A stretch of DNA of 64,000 nucleotides, taken from JAGLOK01 sp023139005. Lineage in GTDB: Bacteria; Bacillota; Clostridia; Christensenellales; UMGS416. The notes under the pieces are model-generated. The model was given only the letters and a program-made list of their open reading frames with translations. It was not told the origin of the DNA and ran no database searches. The stretch lies in contig DAOWFX010000043.1 in NCBI GenBank assembly GCA_030637745.1, forward strand, positions 26,066-90,065. The letters run 5' to 3'. Positions 8,231-16,687 of the stretch are shown piece by piece. The first letter of the stretch is position 1; each line of letters opens with the position of its first letter. A program made the position numbers and the translations under genes.

Positions 8231-9361
8231 TTAATATTTTAGCATATTAATTGCAAACTGAACAATCCGAGATCGTTCGCTCATATATTTTTTTGTAAGT
8301 TGCTTAAAATCTTTGTTTTTATAATCTCTAAAGAAAGCCTTTCGCTTTTTGTTGGCAGTTGCAGGACGAACAAGAGACTGTTGCAGTGTATCTTCCAATG
8401 CACAAGCTTGCTTTTGGATACGTTTACAAGCATCCAGTGTTTCCTGACCTTTTGCTGTGTTGGCATACACAAGTGAGACGCCTCGTACATCGTCTAACTC
8501 AGGCAATACTTTTTCAATGCCCCAAAAGTCGCCGATTGTGATGTCGCCTACTCTTTTTGAATCACAAAAAGGACATTTATGACAACTGGGCCGCATATAG
8601 AGTTTATCTAAAAAGCCTCTCATGTAAGGACTCTTATCGCTGGTGACACTTTGGGTCGTATCATCATCAAAAGTGATGGTCTGACTGTATGTTTTCCATC
8701 CCGTGGATTTATCGCGGAAATTAATATTTTTTATACGCTTATTGCTTTTTTCTTCAACACTTTGAACAAACTTTTCAAAGACTCCAGGAGAAGGTACACC
8801 CAGGCAAGTAATATCCACCAAAGTAAGCTGGTCGCACTTGAGTGCTGCGCGAATCCCTGCAATCTGGCACCCAGTGCCGGAGATCATGATTTCAAGTCCT
8901 GCGTTGATGTCTTTTGTAACCTGTTTGTAGATTTTAGAAAAATCACTTTGCAAGTATTTTGAGCTTTGAATTTTGACAAGATCTTCTAATTGGTCGATTC
9001 GGATATGTGACAGATGCATCTGCTTATCATATGCTGCGCCATAGACCACACCACCGCTTTCTATGAAGTCTTGTGCAAGGGTTGTAAATACACCTGCTGT
9101 TGCGCTTTTTATCCGTGTGCTATCATCAACACTCCACGCTGCATAGCATGTGAGTGGTGTTATTTTATGTTCATCAGGATGTGTAAATGGGCATATCTTA
9201 ACACAATGGTCGCAGTCGATACACATGCTTAAGTCCACTTTTGGATACATAAATCCTTCATCGTCGATGATATGATCGATACAGCTAGTTGGGCATTCCT
9301 GTGCACAAGCCATGCATCCGGAGCACGTTTCTTTTTGTTTATATGAATGATGTTGTATCAT
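8231..9361 (-). CDS. Ferredoxin / F420-hydrogenase-beta-like protein of polysaccharide operon
   Basis: Two complete 4Fe-4S motifs lie at the N terminus (CSGCMACAQECP and CIDCDHCVKICP), followed by FrhB-type N- and C-terminal domains and another Cys cluster, CHKCPFCD, near residue 265. I start it at ATG 9361: AAGGA lies eight bases upstream, whereas the GTG at 9367 is too close to that site. Proteins of this type are often found in Firmicute and Bacteroidete polysaccharide loci, sometimes beside pyruvyl transferases, and probably reduce a sugar or lipid intermediate with electrons from ferredoxin or flavin. It heads the operon; a TATAAT-like box is visible on the minus strand at 9389-9384, but its -35 is poor. 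Confidence 0.85.
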   Translation of the reverse strand: MIQHHSYKQKETCSGCMACAQECPTSCIDHIIDDEGFMYPKVDLSMCIDCDHCVKICPFTHPDEHKITPLTCYAAWSVDDSTRIKSATAGVFTTLAQDFIESGGVVYGAAYDKQMHLSHIRIDQLEDLVKIQSSKYLQSDFSKIYKQVTKDINAGLEIMISGTGCQIAGIRAALKCDQLTLVDITCLGVPSPGVFEKFVQSVEEKSNKRIKNINFRDKSTGWKTYSQTITFDDDTTQSVTSDKSPYMRGFLDKLYMRPSCHKCPFCDSKRVGDITIGDFWGIEKVLPELDDVRGVSLVYANTAKGQETLDACKRIQKQACALEDTLQQSLVRPATANKKRKAFFRDYKNKDFKQLTKKYMSERSRIVQFAINMLKY

Positions 9362-9431
9362 GTGCACCTTCCTTTAAGAAACTATTATACACGCAAAACA
9401 CAAAAAACAGATGTTATTCTACTTAATTGAT

Positions 9432-9905
9432 TTATTTCTCATTGCCAATATATTTAATCATAAGTAAAAATGGATTGTTCTTATCCCATATTCCTGAATT
9501 CTCATATACTTCAGAAAAACCAAGTTTAAAATAGAAGCTTCTTGTTTTTGCGTAATTTGTATCCGCGCTTTTAGAACTTACTGTATAGACAGTAACATAT
9601 TTAAAATGATGGTCTTTCAGATGTTTTTCTACTTCTGCATAAATTTTTGTACCCATACCTTGATGAAGAAACTCTTTTTTAAGACCCAAAACATATAAGT
9701 TAGCCACATCTGTATTAATTTCATCAATTGCAAAAAAACCTAAGTATTCATCTTTCTTTTTTGCTGCAAAAAAAGTCTTGTTGTTTAGTCCATTAACATA
9801 TTCTTTAGTAGACGATTCTACACCAAACCATTCTGGAAGACTTCGGAGTATATTGTCTGCAATTTTCTTTTTCAATTCATTTTGTGTGATTATGAGTATT
9901 TTCAT
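9432..9905 (-). CDS. GNAT acetyltransferase
   Basis: This 157-residue protein has the GNAT fold order: an N-terminal helix around LPEWFG, the beta strand EYLGFFAI, the acetyl-CoA loop seen as LGLKKEFLHQGMGTKIYAEVE (Gln-X-X-Gly-X-Gly/Ala-like), and the final YFKLGFSEVYEN. The start at 9905 has an AAGGA site. The substrate is unknown; small drugs, amines or protein N termini are all possible. The gene follows the HdeD-like gene with a weak hairpin between them. Confidence 0.85.
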   Translation of the reverse strand: MKILIITQNELKKKIADNILRSLPEWFGVESSTKEYVNGLNNKTFFAAKKKDEYLGFFAIDEINTDVANLYVLGLKKEFLHQGMGTKIYAEVEKHLKDHHFKYVTVYTVSSKSADTNYAKTRSFYFKLGFSEVYENSGIWDKNNPFLLMIKYIGNEK

Positions 9906-9920
9906 GCTAATTCCTTGTAT

Positions 9921-9952
9921 AAAAAAGAGTCAACAATTTTTGTCAACTCTCT
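9921..9952 (-). terminator. Imperfect intrinsic terminator after the HdeD-like gene
   Basis: On the minus strand AAGAG pairs with CTCTT, with a second small ACAA/TTGT stem inside, and TTTTTT follows. The internal loop makes this less certain. Confidence 0.45.
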
Positions 9953-9970
9953 TATTTTTAATCTATATTC

Positions 9971-10489
9971 CTATTGCTCTTTGCCCATCTTCATTCTCAC
10001 ACCAAAGATGATGACTACAATTCCGAGTACAGCAGCCACTACACCGAGGATAATTGTGATTGATGTAATAATAACTTCTGAGATAATAAAGAACAATATT
10101 CCTGCTGCGATGGCGCCAAGACCAAATAATGCATTATTAATCCACATATCGCGCCTTGCCAAGATTCTAAGGAATCGAAATACACCTGTAATGATGGCGA
10201 ATGTTCCTGTGATTTGAACCAACAGTGCAGTTTTGTCGGGGTTAAATAATAATATTGCAGCAAGTACGACATCAACAACAAACTCAATAACAAATATCCA
10301 CCATAGATTATAAGAGTTTTTGAGCATAAAAGAATCGGTTAGTGCAATAATCCCGAAGACCAATATCATTAATACGAAAATCCAAGTTAAAGTTATAGAA
10401 GCCGATACGGGGTTAACCAAGCAGAAAAGACCAAATATTAATATCAGCAAACCTTTTGCAATTTCTAGTATCCAATTAAACTTTTTCAT
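9971..10489 (-). CDS. HdeD / DUF308-like membrane protein
   Basis: This 172-residue protein has six hydrophobic segments arranged as three helix pairs, the pattern of HdeD-type proteins: GLLILIFGLFCLVNP near the start, then FGIIALTDSF, and IITSITIILGVVAAVLG near the end. HdeD is linked to acid resistance in E. coli; in Firmicutes the role is not known. I start it at ATG 10489 because GAAAGGA lies just upstream; the in-frame ATG at 10516 lies before that site. An extended -10 box precedes it. Confidence 0.75.
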   Translation of the reverse strand: MKKFNWILEIAKGLLILIFGLFCLVNPVSASITLTWIFVLMILVFGIIALTDSFMLKNSYNLWWIFVIEFVVDVVLAAILLFNPDKTALLVQITGTFAIITGVFRFLRILARRDMWINNALFGLGAIAAGILFFIISEVIITSITIILGVVAAVLGIVVIIFGVRMKMGKEQ

Positions 10490-10528
10490 GTTTTTTCCTT
10501 TCAAATATGTTCTCATTTGTTATAATGT

Positions 10529-10537
10529 ATTATATCA
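10529..10537 (-). promoter_or_regulatory. Extended -10 promoter of the HdeD-like gene
   Basis: On the minus strand the sequence is TGATATAAT, a perfect extended -10 element. No good -35 is seen, as is usual for this promoter class. Confidence 0.5.
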
Positions 10538-10685
10538 TAAAAATTGGATAGTATTTAATATTTATTCATATTTTTATCTAATCTTAATAAAACAGAGATT
10601 CGCAAGTAATTATAGTGAATCATAAGCGTAAAAAAGATTACCAGTAGGTGAGTATCTACAAATCACTTTTCATGAGAGGTGTAGT

Positions 10686-11549
10686 ATGGAGAAGACTTTT
10701 TTTGTTGATATAGAAAATCTTAGTCCCACCCAATTTTTTATGAGCAAAGAAAAACTCGAAGAAGCCCATGTTTTTTTTGAAAATCATACTTTGGAAGACT
10801 ATCCACCGCTTCCAGTTGTGAAGTTTGGATTAAAAACACTACTGACTGGCAGTCATCATTATGCATACTACCTTGTACAAAAAGGAAAGCATATTGCAGA
10901 AGTATATGATGCTATAGACGAATGTGATTTTCTGTTGAATATAAAAAACTATAGTGAATGCCAAAAAAGAAATATCAAAAACATCATTGATCTAGAAAGC
11001 AGGATTCTGGACCATGATGCGTATCAGGTTAAGTGGGTAGAGTATCTACAAGAGAATCGCGAAAAAGTGATAGCGAATACACTAAAAAGCTTGAAGAAGC
11101 AACAAATTACAGACAATTATCAAAAAATAGCAATTATAAAGGATATTCTAAATCCCATGCCATCGTATTTTATCAATGAATCGATATTTGATGAGCACAT
11201 TCAACAAACTGCAGATCAATATTTTCTAAGCTTTAAACTATTTAATCAATATGTTGCTTTTGTTTCGTGTAAGATGAGATACGATGATACAGTTGAAGTA
11301 CATCTTTCGGGTATATATAAACCCTTGTATAATACTGATATATTCAAGAAGATATTGAATGTTGTGAAAAGGTATGCAAAAAGCCTTGGAAGGCAGTATA
11401 TTGTTGTGAGACTTCCTGCTGTAACCACAGCCAATAGTGACGCATCTTGTCTTCATACACTATATAAAACACATGGGTTTGCTCATATTGCAAACTTGCA
11501 ATCTTCTTGGGATGAAAGAAGAATGTGCATGCTGCTAATTGCACATTAA
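10686..11549 (+). CDS. ParB-like N-terminal domain joined to GNAT-like domain
   Basis: This encodes 287 residues after an AGAGGTG ribosome site. The N-terminal third (about residues 8-85) has the ParB/sulfiredoxin-like layout: IENLSPTQFFMSKEKL, then PPLPVVKF, then LLTGSHHYAYYLVQKGKHI and a final VYDAID. In typical members the loop reads DGH(T/H)RA; here the Asp is replaced by Ser-containing GSHH, so the active site may be altered. The C-terminal third (about residues 185-287) resembles a GNAT fold, with KILNVVKRYAKSLG before LYKTHGFAHI. I know of similar two-part hypothetical proteins but no function. The gene stands alone before gyrB, with a long palindrome over its stop codon. Confidence 0.6.
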   Translation: MEKTFFVDIENLSPTQFFMSKEKLEEAHVFFENHTLEDYPPLPVVKFGLKTLLTGSHHYAYYLVQKGKHIAEVYDAIDECDFLLNIKNYSECQKRNIKNIIDLESRILDHDAYQVKWVEYLQENREKVIANTLKSLKKQQITDNYQKIAIIKDILNPMPSYFINESIFDEHIQQTADQYFLSFKLFNQYVAFVSCKMRYDDTVEVHLSGIYKPLYNTDIFKKILNVVKRYAKSLGRQYIVVRLPAVTTANSDASCLHTLYKTHGFAHIANLQSSWDERRMCMLLIAH

Positions 11550-11572
11550 TATGTTCAATTGAGCATATTAAT
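11545..11572. terminator. 28-base near-perfect palindrome at a gene end
   Basis: ATTAATATG (11545-11553) pairs with CATATTAAT (11564-11572) and the centre TTCAATTGAG continues the pairing with one G-T wobble. It overlaps the stop codon of the upstream gene. There is no clear T-tract, so it may stabilise the 3' end or bind a protein rather than terminate. Confidence 0.45.
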
Positions 11573-11599
11573 CACAACTTTTAGCGGGACTTGTTTCAC

Positions 11600-11628
11600 T
11601 TGAAAAAAGTGCTGTTTTAGTGTATAAT
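11600..11628 (+). promoter_or_regulatory. gyrBA promoter
   Basis: TTGAAA (11600-11605) and TATAAT (11623-11628) are 17 bases apart. This predicts a 5' leader of about 180 bases before gyrB. Confidence 0.75.
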
Positions 11629-11724
11629 TATCACAGAAATAGTATTGATAAAACAGACTACAAATACATTCGAAATTATGCACAATTTTAGTTAGTTAGA
11701 AAAGAAAAAACATCTGATATGATC

Positions 11725-11749
11725 GCCGTAGTTGACTTATCTACGGCGT
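11725..11749 (+). other. GC-rich hairpin in the gyrB 5' leader
   Basis: CGCCGTAG and CTACGGCG form a perfect 8-bp stem with a 9-base loop in an otherwise AT-rich leader. No T-tract follows, so it is not a terminator; an effect on mRNA stability or supercoiling-dependent expression is possible. Confidence 0.5.
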
Positions 11750-11817
11750 TAAGTATGCGATGGACAGTATAGGTTTAAAAGCAAATAGTAGATTCATCCT
11801 TGAAAGGAATGGTATAA

Positions 11818-13728
11818 ATGAGCGAACATAATCAAGTATACGATGAAACGCAGATACAAGTCTTAGAAGGACTTGAGGCGGTAAGAAAAAGACCGGGTAT
11901 GTATATAGGGTCTACAGACACACGAGGCCTTCACCACTTGGTATATGAGTTAGTGGACAACTCCATCGATGAAGCGATGGCAGGACGATGTGACACCATT
12001 GATGTAACCATCTTAAAAAGCGGTGCACTTTCTGTAAAAGATAATGGCTTTGGCATTCCAACAGGAATCCACGAAAAGGAAGGTAGAAGCGCAGTAGAGG
12101 TATGCATGACTGTGTTGCATGCAGGAGGAAAGTTTGGAGGTAGTGGATATAAAGTCTCCGGTGGACTTCATGGCGTGGGTATGTCCGTTGTAAATGCGCT
12201 TGCAGAATACCTTGAAGTGACTGTATGGCAAAATGATAAAATACATTTCCAACACTATGATATCGGTGTTCCCAAAGAGCCGTTGAAGGTTATTGGTGAC
12301 TGTGACTTTACAGGAACAAATATAGAATTTTTCCCCAATGGTGAGATCTTTGAAACTACAGAATTTGTTTATGATACTTTGATGCATCGGTTGCGTGAGA
12401 TGGCATTTCTAAACAGTGGCGTCACAATAAACCTCGTAGATGAACGTGAAGGTCATGAAAAGTCGGATGTCTTCTTCTATGAAGGCGGCGTTTCACACTT
12501 TGTGAAGTACTTAAATTATACAAAAGAACCCCTATATCCCGAACCAATTTACATTACAGGTGAAAAGGACGGGTCATCGCTTGAAGTTGCGATGCAATAC
12601 ACAACAAGCTACAGCGAGTCTGTGTTTGCATATACCAACAACATTGCAAATCATGCAGGCGGCACGCATTTGGCAGGATTTAGAGCTGCGATAACGCGGG
12701 TAGTCAATGATTATGCAAGAAGATATAACTTCATCAAAGAAAGTGACCAAAACTTATCCGGTGAAGATGTGCGCGAAGGGTTGACTGCTATCATCTCAGT
12801 GAAGATACCAGAACCACAATTTGAAGGACAAACTAAAGCCAAACTAGGAAATTCCTATGTGCGCTCATTGGTGGACTCTTTGGTATCAAAAGGATTATCG
12901 AGTTTCTTTGAAGAAAATCCGAGTAATGCAAAAATAATAATGAACAAATCCCTCGCAGCTGCAAGAGCACGCGAGGCTGCAAAAAAGGCTCGTGAACTAA
13001 CGCGCAGAAAGAGTGTATTAGAAACAATGTCATTACCCGGCAAACTAGCAGACTGCTCAGAGCGCGATCCTGAAAAGTGTGAGATATTTATCGTCGAAGG
13101 AGATAGTGCAGGTGGTAGTGCCAAGATGGGACGAGATAGACGCTTTCAAGCGATACTGCCTTTACGTGGGAAAATACTAAATGTTGAAAAATCTCGTCAG
13201 GACAAAGCCCTTGCAAATACAGAGATACGTGCAATGATTACAGCTTTTGGTGCAGGTATGGGAGCAGACTTTGATACTGAGAAGTTAAGATATAAAAGAA
13301 TTGTATGTATGACAGATGCCGATGTGGATGGTTCACATATCAGAATATTATTAATGACATTCTTCTATAGATACATGCGTCCACTATTGGAGCAAGGACA
13401 TGTTTATATTGCACAACCGCCACTATATAAGGTAACCAAGAATCGTAAGGTTCATTATTGTTATAGCGATGAAGAGTTGGAGATATTACTCGCTGAAATC
13501 GGAAGAAAGGGAATCAGTATACAACGCTATAAAGGCTTGGGTGAAATGAACGCAGATCAATTATGGGAAACAACAATGAACCCCGATACACGGATTATGA
13601 TGCAAGTCTCACTGGATGATGCCATTGCTGCAGAAGAAATATTTTCTGTTCTCATGGGTGAGCATGTTGCACCACGACGTGAGTTTATTGAAGAAAACGC
13701 CAAACTTGTTGTTAACTTAGACGTTTAG
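11818..13728 (+). CDS. gyrB: DNA gyrase subunit B
   Basis: This 636-residue ATPase subunit of DNA gyrase works with GyrA to introduce negative supercoils. The N-terminal GHKL ATPase shows ELVDNSIDEA (catalytic Glu44, Mg-binding Asn48), DNGFGIP, and the lid GGLHGVGMSVVNAL. The TOPRIM domain shows EGDSAGGSAKMGRDR and the metal site TDADVDGSHIR. The length is normal for Firmicute GyrB. It starts at ATG 11818 after AAAGGA and is followed 12 bases later by gyrA. No dnaA, dnaN or recF precedes it, unlike the usual Firmicute origin order. A ParE identity is unlikely given the adjacent 826-residue GyrA. Confidence 0.97.
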   Translation: MSEHNQVYDETQIQVLEGLEAVRKRPGMYIGSTDTRGLHHLVYELVDNSIDEAMAGRCDTIDVTILKSGALSVKDNGFGIPTGIHEKEGRSAVEVCMTVLHAGGKFGGSGYKVSGGLHGVGMSVVNALAEYLEVTVWQNDKIHFQHYDIGVPKEPLKVIGDCDFTGTNIEFFPNGEIFETTEFVYDTLMHRLREMAFLNSGVTINLVDEREGHEKSDVFFYEGGVSHFVKYLNYTKEPLYPEPIYITGEKDGSSLEVAMQYTTSYSESVFAYTNNIANHAGGTHLAGFRAAITRVVNDYARRYNFIKESDQNLSGEDVREGLTAIISVKIPEPQFEGQTKAKLGNSYVRSLVDSLVSKGLSSFFEENPSNAKIIMNKSLAAARAREAAKKARELTRRKSVLETMSLPGKLADCSERDPEKCEIFIVEGDSAGGSAKMGRDRRFQAILPLRGKILNVEKSRQDKALANTEIRAMITAFGAGMGADFDTEKLRYKRIVCMTDADVDGSHIRILLMTFFYRYMRPLLEQGHVYIAQPPLYKVTKNRKVHYCYSDEELEILLAEIGRKGISIQRYKGLGEMNADQLWETTMNPDTRIMMQVSLDDAIAAEEIFSVLMGEHVAPRREFIEENAKLVVNLDV

Positions 13729-13740
13729 GAGAATTAATAT

Positions 13741-16221
13741 ATGGAATTCAATTTTGACAATCAAACAATAAAGCCCATCAGCATCGAAGATGAAATGAAG
13801 AAATCGTTCATCTCCTATGCAATGGCAACCATTGTATCTAGAGCATTACCTGATGTTCGCGATGGATTAAAGCCTGTTCATAGAAGAATACTCTATTCAA
13901 TGCATGAACTGGGTATTACACCTGACAAACCACACAAGAAGTCTGTTCGTATCGTTGGTGATGTATTGGGTAAATTCCACCCACACGGTGATACTGCAGT
14001 GTATGATGCTATGGTACGTATGGCACAAGACTTTTCAACACGCGCATTATTAGTCGATGGACACGGTAACTTTGGGTCTGTTGATGGCGATGGTGCAGCT
14101 GCTATGAGATATACAGAAGCAAGGATGTCAAAGATTGCACTTGAAATGCTAAGGGATATTGACAAAGATACTGTAAACTTTGTACCCAACTTCGATGAAA
14201 GCCAGATGCAACCTTCTGTACTTCCTGCACGATACCCAAACTTACTGGTCAATGGATCAAGTGGTATTGCAGTAGGTATGGCAACTAATATTCCTCCGCA
14301 CAACTTAGGTGAAGTCGTGAATGCAACGATTGCCATGATTGATGATCCTGATATTTCTGTGATTGACTTGATGCAGCACATCAAAGGCCCAGACTTTCCA
14401 ACTGGTGCTCTTATTATGGGCTCAGGAGGTATCATAGAAGCCTATGAAACAGGCAGAGGCAAAGTCATTATGCGTGGAGAATCCGAAATTGAGGAAATGG
14501 CAAATGGCAAATCGCGAATTATCATTACATCTCTTCCATACCAAGTCAATAAATCACGCTTGATTGAAAAGATGGCAGACCTTGTCAATCAGCGTCGCAT
14601 CGAAGGAATTACAGACCTTCGCGATGAATCCGATAGAACAGGTATGCGCATTGTGGTTGAATTAAAACGAGATGCAAATTCTAATATCATACTCAATCAA
14701 CTATATAAGCATACACAACTTCAAGACACATTTGGAATCAATATGCTTGCTTTAGTTGATGATGAACCCAAGGTGCTTGGTTTAAAACAAGTATTGGGAT
14801 ACTATATCACACATCAACGTGAAGTCGTCACAAGACGCACAAAGTTTGAATTTGACAGAGCTCAAAAACGTGCACATATCGTAGAAGGTTTATTGAAGGC
14901 GTTGGATTATATCGACGAAGTCATCAAACTGATTCGTGCAAGTAAAAATGATGCTGAAGCAAAATCAGGCTTGATGGAAAAGTTTGAACTTTCTGAAGTA
15001 CAAGCACAAGCCATCTTAGATATGCGATTAAGAAGACTTACAGGACTTGAAAAAACGCGTCTGTTAGATGAATATACAAAGCTCAAAGAGACCATGGCAT
15101 ATCTCAGTTCAATCCTTGAAGATGATGAGAAATTAATGCAGGTAATCAAAGATGAACTTACCGGTGTATCAGAAAAATATGCCGATGATCGCAGAACAGA
15201 AATGAGGGTGGACTACAGCGATATAGATATGGAGGATTTGATTCAAGAAGAAGAAATGGTTGTCACCATTACACACTTTGGTTATATCAAACGCTTAACA
15301 TCTGCAACATATCGCCAACAGAACAGAGGTGGAGTAGGCATCAAGGGCTTATCTGCAAGAGATGAAGACTTTGTAGAGAAAATCTTGGTCACATCGACAC
15401 ATGATTGGTTGTATTTCTTTACAGATATGGGACGTGTGCATCGATTAAAGTGTTGGCAAATACCAGAAGCCAGCAGAACAGCACGTGGAACTGCGATAGT
15501 AAACTTATTGCAACTAGATGGTGGAGAGAAGATCACAACAGTCATTCCCTTTGAAAAAGACGTGGACATTGAGGGCAAGTTCCTCGTCCTTGCAACTCGA
15601 AAAGGCGTGATTAAGAAAACTCCATTGGAAGAATACCAAAACTTACGCAATGTTGGTCTTCGTGCTATTAACCTAGTAGATGATGATAAACTGATTTCTG
15701 CTGTGCTTACTGATGGTTCGTATGATATTTATATGGGAACACGAAACGGTATGGCGATTCGTTTCAGCGAAAATGACGTACGTCCAATGCACAGAGTAGT
15801 AACAGGTGTTCGTGGTATCAAACTCCGTGAAGGAGATGTCGCTGTAGATATGGGACTGGTAGATGAACGCATTAAACTATTGGCAATATCAGAACAAGGC
15901 TATGGTAAACGAACGGATTTTGTAGAGTATCGCCAACAAAACAGAGGTGGCTTTGGTGTCATTACTATGAATATCAACCAAAAAACCGGGAAATTGGTAG
16001 ACCTCAAGCCTTGTACAGACGAAGAAGATGTAATGCTAATATCATCTGATGGTACCATCATCCGAATGAGCATTGATTCGATTTCTAAGATGGGAAGATC
16101 CACACAGGGAGTCAAGGTTATGAAGCTCCGTGAGAATGATACAGTTGTAGCTGCAGAAGTGGTTAGTCCAGATGATGTAGAGGCAATTGAAACAGATGAA
16201 ATAATAACAGAAACAGAATAA
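13741..16221 (+). CDS. gyrA: DNA gyrase subunit A
   Basis: This 826-residue subunit breaks and reseals DNA. The catalytic tyrosine is Tyr124 in RYTEARMS. The quinolone-determining region is HPHGDTAVYDAMVRMAQDF, with Thr85 and Asp89 at the positions of E. coli Ser83 and Asp87. The C-terminal beta-pinwheel has the GyrA-box region QQNRGGVGIKG and a second related turn, QQNRGGFGV, as in other Firmicute GyrA proteins. The tail is acidic. It has a TAGGAG site, forms an operon with gyrB and ends at a strong terminator. Confidence 0.97.
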   Translation: MEFNFDNQTIKPISIEDEMKKSFISYAMATIVSRALPDVRDGLKPVHRRILYSMHELGITPDKPHKKSVRIVGDVLGKFHPHGDTAVYDAMVRMAQDFSTRALLVDGHGNFGSVDGDGAAAMRYTEARMSKIALEMLRDIDKDTVNFVPNFDESQMQPSVLPARYPNLLVNGSSGIAVGMATNIPPHNLGEVVNATIAMIDDPDISVIDLMQHIKGPDFPTGALIMGSGGIIEAYETGRGKVIMRGESEIEEMANGKSRIIITSLPYQVNKSRLIEKMADLVNQRRIEGITDLRDESDRTGMRIVVELKRDANSNIILNQLYKHTQLQDTFGINMLALVDDEPKVLGLKQVLGYYITHQREVVTRRTKFEFDRAQKRAHIVEGLLKALDYIDEVIKLIRASKNDAEAKSGLMEKFELSEVQAQAILDMRLRRLTGLEKTRLLDEYTKLKETMAYLSSILEDDEKLMQVIKDELTGVSEKYADDRRTEMRVDYSDIDMEDLIQEEEMVVTITHFGYIKRLTSATYRQQNRGGVGIKGLSARDEDFVEKILVTSTHDWLYFFTDMGRVHRLKCWQIPEASRTARGTAIVNLLQLDGGEKITTVIPFEKDVDIEGKFLVLATRKGVIKKTPLEEYQNLRNVGLRAINLVDDDKLISAVLTDGSYDIYMGTRNGMAIRFSENDVRPMHRVVTGVRGIKLREGDVAVDMGLVDERIKLLAISEQGYGKRTDFVEYRQQNRGGFGVITMNINQKTGKLVDLKPCTDEEDVMLISSDGTIIRMSIDSISKMGRSTQGVKVMKLRENDTVVAAEVVSPDDVEAIETDEIITETE

Positions 16222-16230
16222 ATAAACATG

Positions 16231-16260
16231 AAAGCTACCTGAAATATAGGTAGTTTTTTT
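16231..16260 (+). terminator. gyrBA terminator
   Basis: CTACCT (16235-16240) pairs with AGGTAG (16248-16253), extended by A-T pairs, followed by seven T. Confidence 0.85.
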
Positions 16261-16687
16261 GATGCTACAATATGAATAATACTACTATTTTAATAAGGAT
16301 GTTTTTATATGATAGCTTATTAATTTGTGAGAACCGACAGATTAAATTGAATCAATATGTCAAGAATAAAGATTTTTTGTAGATTAAACGATATAAATAA
16401 TGGGTATTGTTATAAATATATGATAGGTGGAATTTGTGCTAGATTAAAAAATATGCAAATCTATTTTGACGATATCAGCGGTTAATTCATGCTATTACAT
16501 TTGATATCTAACAAATAATAGAATAAATTTAATGTTATTCTAAAGAAACAGATAATGTACAAGAAATATTCAAATGACTTAATTGATTACAAGTTTGGAC
16601 ATATTCTTGATGTTTTGCGAATTACCAAACTATCAAACAATAGAGTTTAAAGTGATTCTATGTAAAAAATAAAGTGGAAGTGAAAGA
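16261..16687 (+). other. AT-rich noncoding stretch
   Basis: About 430 bases lie between the gyrA terminator and the GGDEF/HD-GYP gene. I find no convincing gene, RNA fold or clear -35/-10 pair in it; only very short open frames are present. The promoter of the downstream gene must lie here but I cannot point to it. Confidence 0.5.
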
